A stretch of DNA of 64,000 nucleotides from Lodderomyces elongisporus. Taxonomy: Eukaryota; Ascomycota; Pichiomycetes; Serinales; Debaryomycetaceae. Made by a program: the position numbers and the translations under genes. Of the stretch, positions 1-9,542 are shown one piece after another. The stretch is from positions 815,501-879,500 of the forward strand of contig NC_083673.1 in the NCBI RefSeq assembly GCF_030384665.1, written 5' to 3'. The stretch's first letter is position 1. The number at the start of each line of letters is the position of its first letter. The notes below the pieces were generated by a model. The model saw nothing but the letters and a program-made list of their open reading frames with translations, was not told the DNA's origin and did not search any database.

Positions 1-358
1 TGTCCTTGCTGATAGCAATCAATTTGGTTCTTTCTTCCTTAACGGCATGACATTTTGGTTCCAAAAAGAACAAGTTGATCAAACCAGCAAATGAGGAGAC
101 AGCCAATGCACCCAATGTGAATGGGCAATAGTTAAATGGTGTGATCAAGGCCAAGATTAAAGGTGAAGTAATTTGATATTTGAAGTAGTATGGAAATACC
201 TTGGATTGAACAGTACTAAACTCTTCTCTACTCAATTTCTTGAATAAGATTGGAGAAACAACGTACGAGTAGAATGCTGTACCACCAAATGTGAAAGAAT
301 AGAATAAAAAGTGGTATGGAACTCTGGTGTTTAAACCCAATGCTTGAATGATAGACAT
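1..358 (-). CDS. TMEM205-like (DUF4149-type) membrane protein, 3' part missing
   Basis: This frame is open from the ATG at 358-356 to the left edge, so about 119 residues are visible and the C-terminus is missing. The translation begins MSIIQALGLNTRVPYHFLFY and continues with FGGTAFYSYVVSPILFKKL, two hydrophobic stretches, and EPKCHAVKEERTKLIAISKD at the edge. This is the pattern of the fungal DUF4149/TMEM205-like family: small integral membrane proteins with an early FGxxxxxS(Y/F)V segment and a conserved P-(K/R)-x-x-x-V-x-x-E-R motif. The molecular role of the family in yeast is not known to me. Codons are well optimised, which suggests good expression. A TATA element lies about 220 bp upstream. 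The family call comes from sequence pattern only. Confidence 0.75.
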   Translation of the reverse strand, partial: MSIIQALGLNTRVPYHFLFYSFTFGGTAFYSYVVSPILFKKLSREEFSTVQSKVFPYYFKYQITSPLILALITPFNYCPFTLGALAVSSFAGLINLFFLEPKCHAVKEERTKLIAISKD

Positions 359-576
359 CTTTGATTATTTTGTAATTGATAAATTTTTATTGACGATATT
401 GTATACTTATTCAACTAATGTATTTCAATTGAACGTGATAGTTGTAAGAAGCACAATTTGAATAAAGGGTGGATATAGAGGAGAAAGGGGAAAGAGGAAG
501 AAGAAAGAAAAAAAGGAAAGGGAATTTTTAATTGAAAAGTAGTGGTTAGTAAGTTATGGGTGGCGGATGGTCTGAC

Positions 577-585
577 TTTTATATA
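577..585 (-). promoter_or_regulatory. TATA element of the TMEM205-like gene
   Basis: Read on the minus strand the bases are TATATAAAA, about 220 bp upstream of the ATG at 358. That spacing suits a yeast TATA box with initiation 40-120 bp downstream. No other good TATA lies nearer the gene. Confidence 0.55.
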
Positions 586-1043
586 CACGCATTCAAAATT
601 CATACATGTATACAGCCATAATTAAGTTTCTTTGGAAGCAAAAAAGATTAAAGCAAAAGATGGGGTCGGGGTCGAGGTTAGGGAGAGACTCAGTGCAAGC
701 TGTTCGTTTGGTTTTGTGTCACTTTTGGCGAGATTCTGCAAGTTTGCTATGGTCTGGTTTTATTCTATTTTTTTTTTTTTTTCCTTTTTTTTTGCATTAC
801 TATTGCTATTGCTATTGTAATTGTAAAGTCTAATTGCTAGGTACATGATATCTAATAACGTTGCTATTCAACAGGTGGTATAGACAGAATTGGAGACAGC
901 ATTTAATACAAATGAAACACCAATAGTTTCTAATATAGAGACAATTTTTGTTAAGGGAAGGGAGAGGGTTCATCACTGACTATCCTTGATTTAAATTTCC
1001 ATACAGTTTAAAAACTTACATTTCTTTTGTTTTTCATTTTTTG

Positions 1044-1111
1044 ATTTTCATTCTTTTATTTTCATTCTTTTATTTTCATTCTTTTATTTTCATTCTTTTA
1101 TTTTCTATTTT
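1044..1111. repeat. 14-bp tandem repeat, four copies plus a partial copy
   Basis: The unit ATTTTCATTCTTTT starts at 1044, 1058, 1072 and 1086, and a diverging copy starts at 1100. It sits 50-110 bp beyond the MSH6 stop codon. Its period is longer than that of the simple repeats elsewhere in the window. Confidence 0.9.
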
Positions 1112-1157
1112 CAGGTATTCACGGTTTTACGAGCTTTAACTTTTTAAACTATTGCGT

Positions 1158-4100
1158 CTACAATGCATCTATCATTTTGTAGATATTGAATAGTGCACGC
1201 GACTTAACAGTCTCATCGTATACAAGGATATCCCTTTCCAATTCCTGGACTCTATTATCTCCGTACCAGATGCAGTCACTTTGCAAACCAAGGCTAATCT
1301 CTGTGGCTTTGGCTACCGCTACCGCTTCTGCTTCTGCTTCTGCTTCTGCTTCTGCTTCTGCTTCTGCTTCTGCTTCTTCTCCGCATTCATTTTCTTGTTT
1401 ATTTTCCTTGGCCCTTTTTAACTTTGAAAACTTTTCGTACTCTCTTGCGGCCACTTCAGCGTTATCGACAATCTCCTTTGAGATTCCACACATTAATGCA
1501 ACATTCATACCAAATGATCCTGGCGCTGTTCCGCTTTCCAATTTGTACAAAAATGTAAGTTCTCGTGACGTTTGGTCTACAATTATAGCCATCCTCATGG
1601 GCTTGACCTGTGGGTGTGTTTCAAATGCCAACCCTAAACTATTGAAATGAGTAGCGAAAAAACCAATAGATTGCAAATGCGTTGCCAAATGATGCAAAAC
1701 TGACTCTGCCACTGCGAACCCATCAGAGCTGGAACCGCCTCTACCTAACTCATCTAAAATCACCAATGATCTAGGTGTGGCATTGCTCAAGATCTTTTTG
1801 GTTTCAGATAATTCGACAAAGAATGTCGACTTTCCCTGCATAATATTATCGTTGGCACCCAATCGCGTCATAATTCGGTCCACGGGGGCCAATTTTGCCA
1901 GCTCTGCAGGGATGAAACAACCTATTTGGCTTAGGATAACTGCAAGAGCCGTAGTTCTCATTATGGTGGACTTACCAGCAGCATTGGCCCCCGTGAGCAA
2001 CCCAAAACTAGGTTCATCATCACCACCAAGCTTGATGTCGTTTGGTATGAAATCTTTGGTGCCAACAAAGCATGGATGCCTCAATTCCTTAAAATCAATC
2101 ATACCATGCTGAGTCTCTACAAATTCGGGACGACAGGATGGGAACCCCATGGTTTCGGAAACTTTTGTTAATGCAACTATGCAATCAATATTAGCCATGC
2201 ACGTGATCACTTTCATCCAGGTTTGGTAATGCTTATCGAATTTGTTGTACATCCTTTGTTTCAAAGTATCACATACAGACTTGTGTAATTCCCTTTGTTC
2301 CATTAATTTACGAGCCATTTGTTTAACTTTTGGAGACCAAAACCGTTTCACTTTAGACGTAGCACCCATTGTTTGCCATGACAGTGGCACGTTCTTCGCC
2401 ACCTTAACGGGCATCTCAATGAGATAAACCTCTTTACCTGAATCACGATAGCATATCTCTTGCGACCTATATTCACGTTTATACTCCTTAAGTTGCTGGT
2501 TTAATTGTGCTTCCAAGTCGTTGATGATGGAAATAGAACTATCAAACTCTTCATCAATACCTGCTGCTGGTACAATGATGTTTTGTTTTGCCTCTACTCT
2601 ATCAAAGGCATCGTCCCATTCACCAATGTGTGAGCTCATGGCTTGTGGAAAGTTTCGCAAGTACTTGTGCAACACTCCGCACTCGACATTTGTGAACTCC
2701 AGTAGTTGTGACAGCACTTTTGCAATTTTTTCGAAACTTTCAATAACTCGAAGAAATTCCTTGAATCGCAATGTTCCCGAGTGTATTCTAGCAATTAACC
2801 TCTCTAAATCAGGTAAATTGGCCAATGTGTCTTGCAAAATTGATCTTAATTCGAGACCGTCGCCCATCAAGTATTCTACTGAGTCAAACCTAGCATTGAT
2901 ATCCTCGCTTTTGATCAATGGATGTAATACCCATTTTTTCAATTGCCTCTTACCAAATGGAGTAGTGGCTTGATTCAATAATTTGAAAAGAGTTCCCTGG
3001 TCACCGCCATCGTAATTGTTGTGCAAAATTTCCAAATTGTTCAACGTAATACCATCGAGAATCATGTGCGAATTGGCATTCAATGAAATTTTGTACTCCT
3101 TGATATTGCCAAGACTCATAATGCTTTGATCGAGTTTCAAAGTTTTCAAATAGGACAAGAGTCCTCCAAATGCGTTAAAAGCAACATCGTGGTTTTCTTT
3201 GAATTTGACTAAAACGTCTGGATATTTTGAAAAATCATCTAAATTCTCAGCTTCAAAATATCTCGATTTAACAAGTTGCTCAAGGGTAATATCAACGTCC
3301 CAGAACTCTGTTATTGGGTTCATGTGGTTCCAAATTTGGTGCTTAGAATGAGCACAAAATTTCAAAATTTTAGTGGCAATCGAACAAAGATTCCCTTTTT
3401 CACATATGATTTCTTTTGGCTTGATCTGAGTAACCAAAGTGTCCAATTTTGTACATTCGGTATCATCTTCAAGCTCAATAAGACTCAATTCAGAAGTTGA
3501 GGTATCGACAAATGCAACTCCAAACTTTTTACCTTTGCCATCTTCCATTTGCTCTTCCTTTATACTGAGACAGTATGTGGACATATCATCAGAAATCATA
3601 TCCAAGTCCGTCAAGGTCCCGCCTGTCAAGATTCCGGTCAATTCTCTTTTGATAATTTTCTCCTCTTTAGTTGCACCTGGGGCTCCTCCTCTTATCTCCT
3701 TTGCCAACATAGATTCCTTTTGATCTACTTTGGCAACTTTATACCCATGGCTAATAAATTCCTTAGCCCAATGTTCAAAAGACATTTCTGGTATACCAGC
3801 TAGCTTCATATTGGCTCTTCCACCACCAGCAATCTTTAAATCGAATTTTGTATTGGCAATTATAGCATCATTCTCGTACAACTCGTAAAATTTTCCTTTT
3901 TTGAAAAACACTACAGTATTCCACATCTGAGACTTGATCTCCCAATACTGTTTCTCAAAAGCGGTGAATTTGGACCATGCCAGCTGTGGGATGTATAATG
4001 TTCTTGGATCGTACTCAGGATGATCAGGTGTTCTCTTTTGCGCATCTTTGATATTAACCAACCATTGGTACCTTTCCTCGTTTTCTTTTGCAAAATTCTT

Positions 4101-5120
4101 CTTTGTAGCAGTAGCGTTTGTTGTTGCTGATGTAATTGATTGGTATTGCTGAGGCTTGTAATCCTCTGCACTGTACAATGAAGTAGCATTAAACTTTTCC
4201 ATAAACAGACTTTTTGAAGATACACCAGTGATATGTGCGGCGTTTGTAGGTTTAATTGGATCTCTGAGTTTTTCTTCTTCTTCTTGTTGTTGTTGTTGTT
4301 GTTGCTGTTGTTGTTGCTGTTGTTTTCTCGACTTGTTCAGTTGCTGCTGGTGCCCCTTACGTGATCTTTTCACATTGCCCTTTTCTTTGTCTCTGACTAA
4401 ATCTTCATCGTCAGAAGGCTCATGCTCGTCATCGTCAATAAAGTCATCCATTGCGTTGTCATCAACATTAAAATCTTCATCATCATCAGCGTCATCGTCA
4501 TTGTCATCTGGTTTAAATTCATCCTCCTCGTCACTATCTGAAACATCGCTCATAATTTTTCTCCTTTTGCCTCTAGTAACAACTTCTTCATCATCATCAT
4601 CATCATCAATATCCGACTCTGCATAATTTACTTTTTTACCCAATCTTCGGTTAGCTACTGGGCTTGAGTTCATTACAGTGCTGCGCTCTTTCAAGGGAGT
4701 TTTTGTAGAGGTGTCTTGCTTCAGCTTTGATGCATTAAAACTCCGTTTTACCTGCTGGTGGAAATCAAGAGGCGATGTTGTGTGAGATGAATATGAACTC
4801 TCATAGCCATGCATGGTATTATCCATAATTTCATCGTTTTCTTTGTCACTTTCCTTATCACTCGACAAGTCTGGTTTGATAAATGCTGATTTAGAGTTCA
4901 ACGGAGACGATGCTAAATTAGATTTTGTTTTGTTAGATTGCGTTGGCTCTTCCACTGATTGAGGTTGCATTGAACTACAGCTTTGTGTGGATTTAGCAGC
5001 CATGGGTTTGAAGAATGACATTAATGTAGATTGTTGTTTCTTTTTTGCTGTAGAGGATGATCCAGGAGCTTTTTGAGAAGCCATTGTGGAGGCTTTCATT
5101 GGTGTGGTGAGCTTAGCCAT
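1158..5120 (-). CDS. MSH6: DNA mismatch repair ATPase Msh6
   Basis: Msh6 pairs with Msh2 as MutS-alpha and recognises base mismatches and small loops in the nucleus. The 1320-residue protein starts at the ATG at 5120. A PIP box (QSTLMSFF, near residue 30) should bind PCNA. The next ~300 residues are a disordered acidic/basic tail with a Gln tract near 4276-4325. The MutS core follows: the mismatch-contacting KFYELYE motif near residue 412, then the connector, lever and clamp domains. The ATPase has Walker A TGANAAGKST near 1045, then STFFVELSE, Walker B LVILDELGRGGSSSDG and FFATHF. The TGANAAGKST form of Walker A matches S. cerevisiae Msh6. An (Ala-Glu)9 run interrupts the linker before the last helices. 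The CTG at codon 1074 aligns with Ser in S. cerevisiae, as I recall that protein. An MCB element upstream fits G1/S expression. Confidence 0.97.
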   Translation of the reverse strand: MAKLTTPMKASTMASQKAPGSSSTAKKKQQSTLMSFFKPMAAKSTQSCSSMQPQSVEEPTQSNKTKSNLASSPLNSKSAFIKPDLSSDKESDKENDEIMDNTMHGYESSYSSHTTSPLDFHQQVKRSFNASKLKQDTSTKTPLKERSTVMNSSPVANRRLGKKVNYAESDIDDDDDDEEVVTRGKRRKIMSDVSDSDEEDEFKPDDNDDDADDDEDFNVDDNAMDDFIDDDEHEPSDDEDLVRDKEKGNVKRSRKGHQQQLNKSRKQQQQQQQQQQQQQEEEEKLRDPIKPTNAAHITGVSSKSLFMEKFNATSLYSAEDYKPQQYQSITSATTNATATKKNFAKENEERYQWLVNIKDAQKRTPDHPEYDPRTLYIPQLAWSKFTAFEKQYWEIKSQMWNTVVFFKKGKFYELYENDAIIANTKFDLKIAGGGRANMKLAGIPEMSFEHWAKEFISHGYKVAKVDQKESMLAKEIRGGAPGATKEEKIIKRELTGILTGGTLTDLDMISDDMSTYCLSIKEEQMEDGKGKKFGVAFVDTSTSELSLIELEDDTECTKLDTLVTQIKPKEIICEKGNLCSIATKILKFCAHSKHQIWNHMNPITEFWDVDITLEQLVKSRYFEAENLDDFSKYPDVLVKFKENHDVAFNAFGGLLSYLKTLKLDQSIMSLGNIKEYKISLNANSHMILDGITLNNLEILHNNYDGGDQGTLFKLLNQATTPFGKRQLKKWVLHPLIKSEDINARFDSVEYLMGDGLELRSILQDTLANLPDLERLIARIHSGTLRFKEFLRVIESFEKIAKVLSQLLEFTNVECGVLHKYLRNFPQAMSSHIGEWDDAFDRVEAKQNIIVPAAGIDEEFDSSISIINDLEAQLNQQLKEYKREYRSQEICYRDSGKEVYLIEMPVKVAKNVPLSWQTMGATSKVKRFWSPKVKQMARKLMEQRELHKSVCDTLKQRMYNKFDKHYQTWMKVITCMANIDCIVALTKVSETMGFPSCRPEFVETQHGMIDFKELRHPCFVGTKDFIPNDIKLGGDDEPSFGLLTGANAAGKSTIMRTTALAVILSQIGCFIPAELAKLAPVDRIMTRLGANDNIMQGKSTFFVELSETKKILSNATPRSLVILDELGRGGSSSDGFAVAESVLHHLATHLQSIGFFATHFNSLGLAFETHPQVKPMRMAIIVDQTSRELTFLYKLESGTAPGSFGMNVALMCGISKEIVDNAEVAAREYEKFSKLKRAKENKQENECGEEAEAEAEAEAEAEAEAEAVAVAKATEISLGLQSDCIWYGDNRVQELERDILVYDETVKSRALFNIYKMIDAL
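1324..1377. repeat. Hexanucleotide (GCTTCT)9 array inside MSH6
   Basis: There are nine perfect GCTTCT units on the plus strand, read in MSH6 as alternating Glu-Ala codons. Interrupted copies continue the pattern on the Ala-Val side. The array encodes the linker between the ATPase domain and the C-terminal helices. An in-frame hexamer array can change length without shifting the frame. Confidence 0.95.
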
Positions 5121-5687
5121 GTGTATGAATCAGTATATGCAACAGCAAAATCGGGTTCGAGATCAAGAAGAAGATACCTGAAATGTAAAGATATTAAATT
5201 ATAAAGAAGAGAGGATGGAAAAGATGGAAAGAATGATGAAGGGTACTGATACACGTGGAATTGGCTTCGGTTATATAATAGAGAATGAGTGCAGGTGTTT
5301 TGGCTGTAAAAAAAAAAAACCAATTCAATAAACAAACAGGAACAGAAACGAAAACAAACAGAAACGAAAAGGAAAAACAAGAAGGGAAAACAAAAGAGAA
5401 GGAAAACGTGAATTATATATGTCGCGTCTTTTTGTAACTTTGTTTTATACTGAGGGAAAAGAGAGAAAGACCCGTGTAAACGCGTTTTTGTGCGACAAAC
5501 TCACCTTTCCGCCGTCTATCAACATAAAATGTTTCTACAATTTGATACTATCAAAAAATTGGTTTCGTTCTACAATGCTAGGTTTCTCTCAGTGTTCTCT
5601 GTTTTGTTTGCTATATAGTAGTAGGTTTCCCAAAAAAAAAAAAAAAAACTATACTAAAATCATAGCTTTCTACTAAGTTTAACACAA
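5121..5687. other. Intergenic: MSH6 promoter and REX3 3' flank
   Basis: These 567 bp separate MSH6 from the upstream gene REX3, which is also leftward. They contain A-rich and GAAA-rich stretches, an ACGCGT at 5480-5485 and a related TCGCGT at 5422-5427. Poly-A (about 17) near 5632-5648, on the side of the REX3 stop, fits a 3'-end region. Confidence 0.7.
5480..5485. promoter_or_regulatory. MluI cell-cycle box (MCB), candidate MBF site for MSH6
   Basis: ACGCGT lies 360 bp upstream of the MSH6 ATG. A second CGCG core (TCGCGT) is at 5422-5427. MBF acts through MCBs on DNA replication and repair genes, including MSH6, in S. cerevisiae. A paired site in front of this orthologue makes the same G1/S control likely, though binding is inferred. 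Confidence 0.6.
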
Positions 5688-7064
5688 TTAGGGTGAGTTT
5701 CCCTTCTTCACATGATACTTGACAATTTGTATTGCCGCGACCGAATCCTCTGCACTATCGTGTTCTCCTATTTGTATATTTTTACTCAAATACTTAAATG
5801 TTAAATCCTTTAAACTCCATCTAAATGTAGGACTGGTTTCAAATTTCGGATACAATATCGATGTATCGATAATTTGTTCATGGATCAATCTCATGGCATT
5901 CATGTCGTTTTCCAACCCGTGTCCGATCAAGATCGTATCTTTATCCATTATTGCGCCTAATTCTTGTAATGCTTGGTTGTAACTGACAAAATCTGCATTG
6001 ATTTGTGAAATACCAGAATACCTAGTATTGAGATCAACAACCTCGCCATAAGGAAGCACATATGTATCTAATACTGTCTTTTCAGTGAAATAGTCCACTG
6101 CGGTAATTCGCATTAGCTCAAAGCCTTTTGTCGTGAACCCCATCTCGCAATCAATACCTAGCACATTATATTGAGCTTTATCTTGAAATATTTCCTTGGT
6201 TAACGTGTACGGTAATACAGCCTGTTTTTCCTCTGGTTTTGAGATTTGGAAAACATGGTGTTTGGACTCATCGCACGGTTTGTTATCATCTTCAGGTGCT
6301 CGACAACAATCATAAAACTTTATTTTAGTACCTGGTTGGCGCCGTAATTTTCCATGATGGAAAATACAAGTAGTGGGTTCCAATTGTTGATCAAGTTTAA
6401 ATACTGTACCACATCGACGGCATTCTCTGGTCAATGATTCGTTTACTTCCTTTGGAGGTATTTTCATGACAAATCCATATTTCTCTAATTTTGTTACTGG
6501 AATAACCATCGATCGCAATATTCGTAGCTCTTCTTCCTTTGTCTTTAGTTGCGCATCATTATTTTTTTCAAACTTCTCTGGATGTTGAAGCTTATACACA
6601 GCATTTCGGAGAGTTGAAGCATATGTCCGGAATGTTGATTTTTGGGCAATTTCAAATTCAATCTCAATCGCCTGGGCTTTTGGTTGCTTCAAGTCTGGGT
6701 TCTTCTTGACAAGAATTTGAGCTATTCGTTCGATAAATTTTTTCCGCTCCGGTATACTGGCAGGGTTTGTATTTACTGGTTTGGGGAGAATGAGTTTAAC
6801 ATCTTGATTTAATGTGGAATCTAACCTTGCTCGTTTCTCCCTGCGGTGGTTTTCTCTCTTTCCATCACCATTATGATTTTTTTTACTTTCATCTTCTGGA
6901 ACTCTTTGCCTAGCTTTTTTTTCGGTGCTTTTTTTAATTCTCACTTCAACTTCATCTTCATTGTCATCATCACTATCTATCGACCGTTTTCTGTTTATAT
7001 TTTCATTGTTAGATTTTTTTGAAAGAATGGGTTTACCATCGATATTTTTCAATTTTGAAAGCAT
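5688..7064 (-). CDS. REX3: RNA exonuclease 3 (DEDDh family)
   Basis: This is a 3'-5' exoribonuclease of the Rex/REXO1 type. S. cerevisiae Rex3 helps mature RNase MRP RNA and trims other small RNAs. The 458-residue protein starts at the ATG at 7064. The first ~85 residues are basic and acidic low complexity with nuclear-signal-like KKxxEKK runs. A helical middle follows, then a Cys/His cluster (CRRCGTVF, TTCIFHHG, FYDCC) typical of Rex3-type proteins. The exonuclease domain has Exo I GIDCEMGFT, Exo II LIGHGLENDMNAM and Exo III HDSAEDSVAA, so all acidic catalytic residues and the His are present. It is slightly longer than the ~404-residue S. cerevisiae protein. Rex3 is preferred over Rex1, Rex2 or Rex4 because of the Cys/His block and length. 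Confidence 0.85.
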   Translation of the reverse strand: MLSKLKNIDGKPILSKKSNNENINRKRSIDSDDDNEDEVEVRIKKSTEKKARQRVPEDESKKNHNGDGKRENHRREKRARLDSTLNQDVKLILPKPVNTNPASIPERKKFIERIAQILVKKNPDLKQPKAQAIEIEFEIAQKSTFRTYASTLRNAVYKLQHPEKFEKNNDAQLKTKEEELRILRSMVIPVTKLEKYGFVMKIPPKEVNESLTRECRRCGTVFKLDQQLEPTTCIFHHGKLRRQPGTKIKFYDCCRAPEDDNKPCDESKHHVFQISKPEEKQAVLPYTLTKEIFQDKAQYNVLGIDCEMGFTTKGFELMRITAVDYFTEKTVLDTYVLPYGEVVDLNTRYSGISQINADFVSYNQALQELGAIMDKDTILIGHGLENDMNAMRLIHEQIIDTSILYPKFETSPTFRWSLKDLTFKYLSKNIQIGEHDSAEDSVAAIQIVKYHVKKGNSP

Positions 7065-7621
7065 AATGTTTTCGAGGATGTAGAGTTGTAAAATTGAGAA
7101 GAAAAAAAAAATGTGTAATCCCTAGAAGGTACAACTTGTTCATTGTCGCATTTCCATACTTTTGTTTAAAAGAAGAAAGTATTTTTATTTATATATACAT
7201 ACATATATATATATATATGTGTGTGTGTGTGTATATATATGAATGTGAAAGAGAGAAAAAGGTGACGTGCGCGAGTTCTTTATTATTAGCTCCGCTAAAA
7301 CGCAGGCAGTCAGACAACTACCATCCTCCAACAAAACGTCTTAAATAGTGATTATGGAATATTTTGCATGGATTGAATATTTTCATTGCATAGCTTTTTA
7401 GTGATTTGAGAAGAGAAAGAATAAAAGAATAAAAGAAATCCAAGTTCATTAGGTGATATTCTATCAATCTATATCAATTTGGCTCTATATCCGATTCTAA
7501 TTCCAATTCTAACTCCAACTTCCCAGCTACAGCTCTCGTTTCCCAGTTCAGATTTCTCATCATAATTGTAGTTTCAGTTGCCATGGCCGATGTAGGTATA
7601 AAACTAATGGTAGTACGCTTC
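7065..7621. other. Intergenic: REX3 promoter region
   Basis: These 557 bp hold no gene. A composite (AT)n(TG)n(TA)n microsatellite lies at about 7193-7240, and degenerate CCAATTCTAA-type direct repeats at 7490-7525. The DUF1769 gene ends at the right edge, so this is both its 3' flank and the REX3 promoter. Confidence 0.65.
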
Positions 7622-8497
7622 CTAATCTTTATCATCTTCCGTGCTCAAAGCAAAGTTGATAATTAAGCCCAATTTCCCTTCGCCGACTCCATCATACCCT
7701 TTCTGCTTGATCACCCAGTTGACATTATTCAATGTATCGTTAGCATAGCGACTAACATCAAGATCAAATTTAGGTATGGATACTAAATATTTGGAGTCGG
7801 CAAGTTTGAGGAAATCAGTATCGAACCTGAAATCATATTCTTTACCCTTTTGAAATGTGAATTTGTCACATTTTTCCTTGGTGTTGAAAAATTTCTTTCT
7901 ACCATTGGAATCTTCTGGCACGTCTTTTAGCTCTTGATTCAAATTCTCCTTGTAATTCATAGGATGTGATTTATTATTGACAATTCCAGGAGGGTTCAAC
8001 TTACCGATACCAATGTAGCTGAAACTATTCAAGGCCAAGCCGTAAAGATAAGGTTTTTCGTTGTAAACGTCTCCTTTAACGGTATCGTTAACAAACCAAT
8101 TGAATAATTTGAGACCAGTATTTAGTAATGTAGTTGGTACATAATCTTTAATTGAGTAGGTGAAATCATTACCAAAAATCAAGTCACCGCCAGGTATATC
8201 TTCTTTTGGAGTAAACTCAACGCTAATCCTCAAATTGGGGATTGGATCTTCTGTCTTGCCATTGGGATGCGTAAAATCAATTTTTTCACCATTCAAAAAA
8301 GTCTCTTCGCCTTCATTGCGTAAACTATTTGACAAGTGCTGTTTAGCACCATCAAAGCTCTTGATATTGACAAAAAGTTTGAATATTCCTATATCTGAAT
8401 CGATTTCCAAGGGCTGGTTCGTATTAACCGGCACAATCTGGAAATCGGAGTCGTAGTTGTTGTTTGCCTTGATATAAAGTCTCTTTACAATTGCCAT
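7622..8497 (-). CDS. DUF1769 (UPF0590-type) conserved fungal protein
   Basis: The protein is 291 residues from the ATG at 8497. It matches the DUF1769 pattern: an early lipid/β-sandwich-like segment with basic start (MAIVKRLYIKAN), NLRISVEFTPKEDIPGGDL, then FGNDFTYSIKDYVP, a tryptophan-containing segment, and DVYNEKPYLYGLALNSF. Family members are widespread in fungi and I know of no assigned biochemical role. No signal peptide or membrane helix is seen, so a cytosolic or nuclear location is likely. The divergent neighbour is the DUF4112 gene, with which it shares a 1-kb intergenic region. Confidence 0.8.
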   Translation of the reverse strand: MAIVKRLYIKANNNYDSDFQIVPVNTNQPLEIDSDIGIFKLFVNIKSFDGAKQHLSNSLRNEGEETFLNGEKIDFTHPNGKTEDPIPNLRISVEFTPKEDIPGGDLIFGNDFTYSIKDYVPTTLLNTGLKLFNWFVNDTVKGDVYNEKPYLYGLALNSFSYIGIGKLNPPGIVNNKSHPMNYKENLNQELKDVPEDSNGRKKFFNTKEKCDKFTFQKGKEYDFRFDTDFLKLADSKYLVSIPKFDLDVSRYANDTLNNVNWVIKQKGYDGVGEGKLGLIINFALSTEDDKD

Positions 8498-9542
8498 ACT
8501 TTGATGTTGGAGTTGTTACTTATCTTAAGGTACCAGATTGAAGTAAAAAATTGTTTTCTTTATAATTCTTTATAATCCGTTATGTATTTTTTTAAAAAAA
8601 GAAAATGTCTTGTTTAATTTTTCAGAGAATTCACCAAAATGGTCGATGGTTATTTGTATCTGTTTATATTTGTATGTATCTATATTCATCCATATGTCTA
8701 TGTGTAGAAAAATGTGTTAGAAATATATGCAGATCATTTTTTTGGCTGGGGTAATATTTAATTCAGTATTTAGCAATCAAAATTAATAAAGGGGTGAAGA
8801 AATTGGAGCGTGCAAAAATAAGCACAAGAAAGAGGGGAAGTAGAAGAAAGCTAGAGTGAGGACGACAAAGCAAATTAATCAGAGGTTTCTTTCTTTCTAA
8901 GCAATAAACCTTCAGAAAAATTTGAAATAAAAGGACGGAGATATAAAAAATATGGACAAGATGAGATTAATCGGAATAGAGTTATTAGTATTGAATTTCT
9001 ATACACTTGTAAATATGTATAAATATATATATATGTGTATATACATGTATGTATATATAATTGAGGGAGTTGGAGCTCAAGTGGCGAAATGTGGATGAGA
9101 TTGCTAAGTCGTTATTCCCACGCTTTTTGTGTAATTGGGCAATCTACAGATAGTGAGACCTATTCCACAGACAAAGTTGCGGATTTGTGCTACCATATGG
9201 ACAGATAGCAATGTAGAGACTTTAACTGTAACCACCTCGGGGGTCTCCATCCATCTATGCGCTTATTATATTGTCATATGAATTGGAATAAATATGGAAT
9301 AATCCTAAACAAAAAAAAATAGGAATAGAATAGGAATGAAATAGGGAATAAAGTGAAATTGGAAGGCAATGTTATCTAAGACATAAATACCCGAGAATAT
9401 TTCTATTTTTCTTTAAGCATCTTGCTCGGGCATATCCAAAGTGCCATAATTTATATATATACATATATATATATATATACATAAATTTATACACACACAT
9501 ATATATATATTGCAAGAATAGAGCTTTTATTCTCCTACAATA
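8498..9542. other. Intergenic: divergent promoter between the DUF1769 and DUF4112 genes
   Basis: These 1045 bp hold no supported gene. AT-rich alternating tracts lie at about 9015-9060 and 9450-9515; the second ends about 30 bp before the DUF4112 start. Around 9100-9250 is a less A+T-biased block. It was examined for a tRNA, but no cloverleaf or A/B-box pair could be found. Confidence 0.6.

Larger units (their letters stand above)
359..1157. other. Intergenic: promoter of the TMEM205-like gene and 3' flank of MSH6
   Basis: No gene is seen in these 799 bp. The left half is the promoter and leader of the leftward TMEM205-like gene, with a TATA element at 577-585 and a long purine run (pyrimidine on the transcribed strand) around 470-530. 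The right half is the MSH6 3' flank with T-rich tracts and a 14-bp tandem repeat at 1044-1111. Open frames here are short and low-complexity. Confidence 0.7.

Noticed and set aside
545..551. Perfect TACTAAC branch-point sequence on the minus strand upstream of the TMEM205-like gene, followed by a long pyrimidine tract
   Set aside because: A TATA box lies just upstream (577-585), so transcription probably begins after this site; no GTATGT donor is present in a usable place.
5140..5160. GGGTTCGAGATC resembling a tRNA B box upstream of MSH6
   Set aside because: The terminal CC is missing and no A box or acceptor stem is found within 70 bp.
9100..9260. Less A+T-rich block examined as a tRNA gene
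   Set aside because: No GGTTCGANTCC-type B box, no paired acceptor stem and no terminator T-run in the right place.
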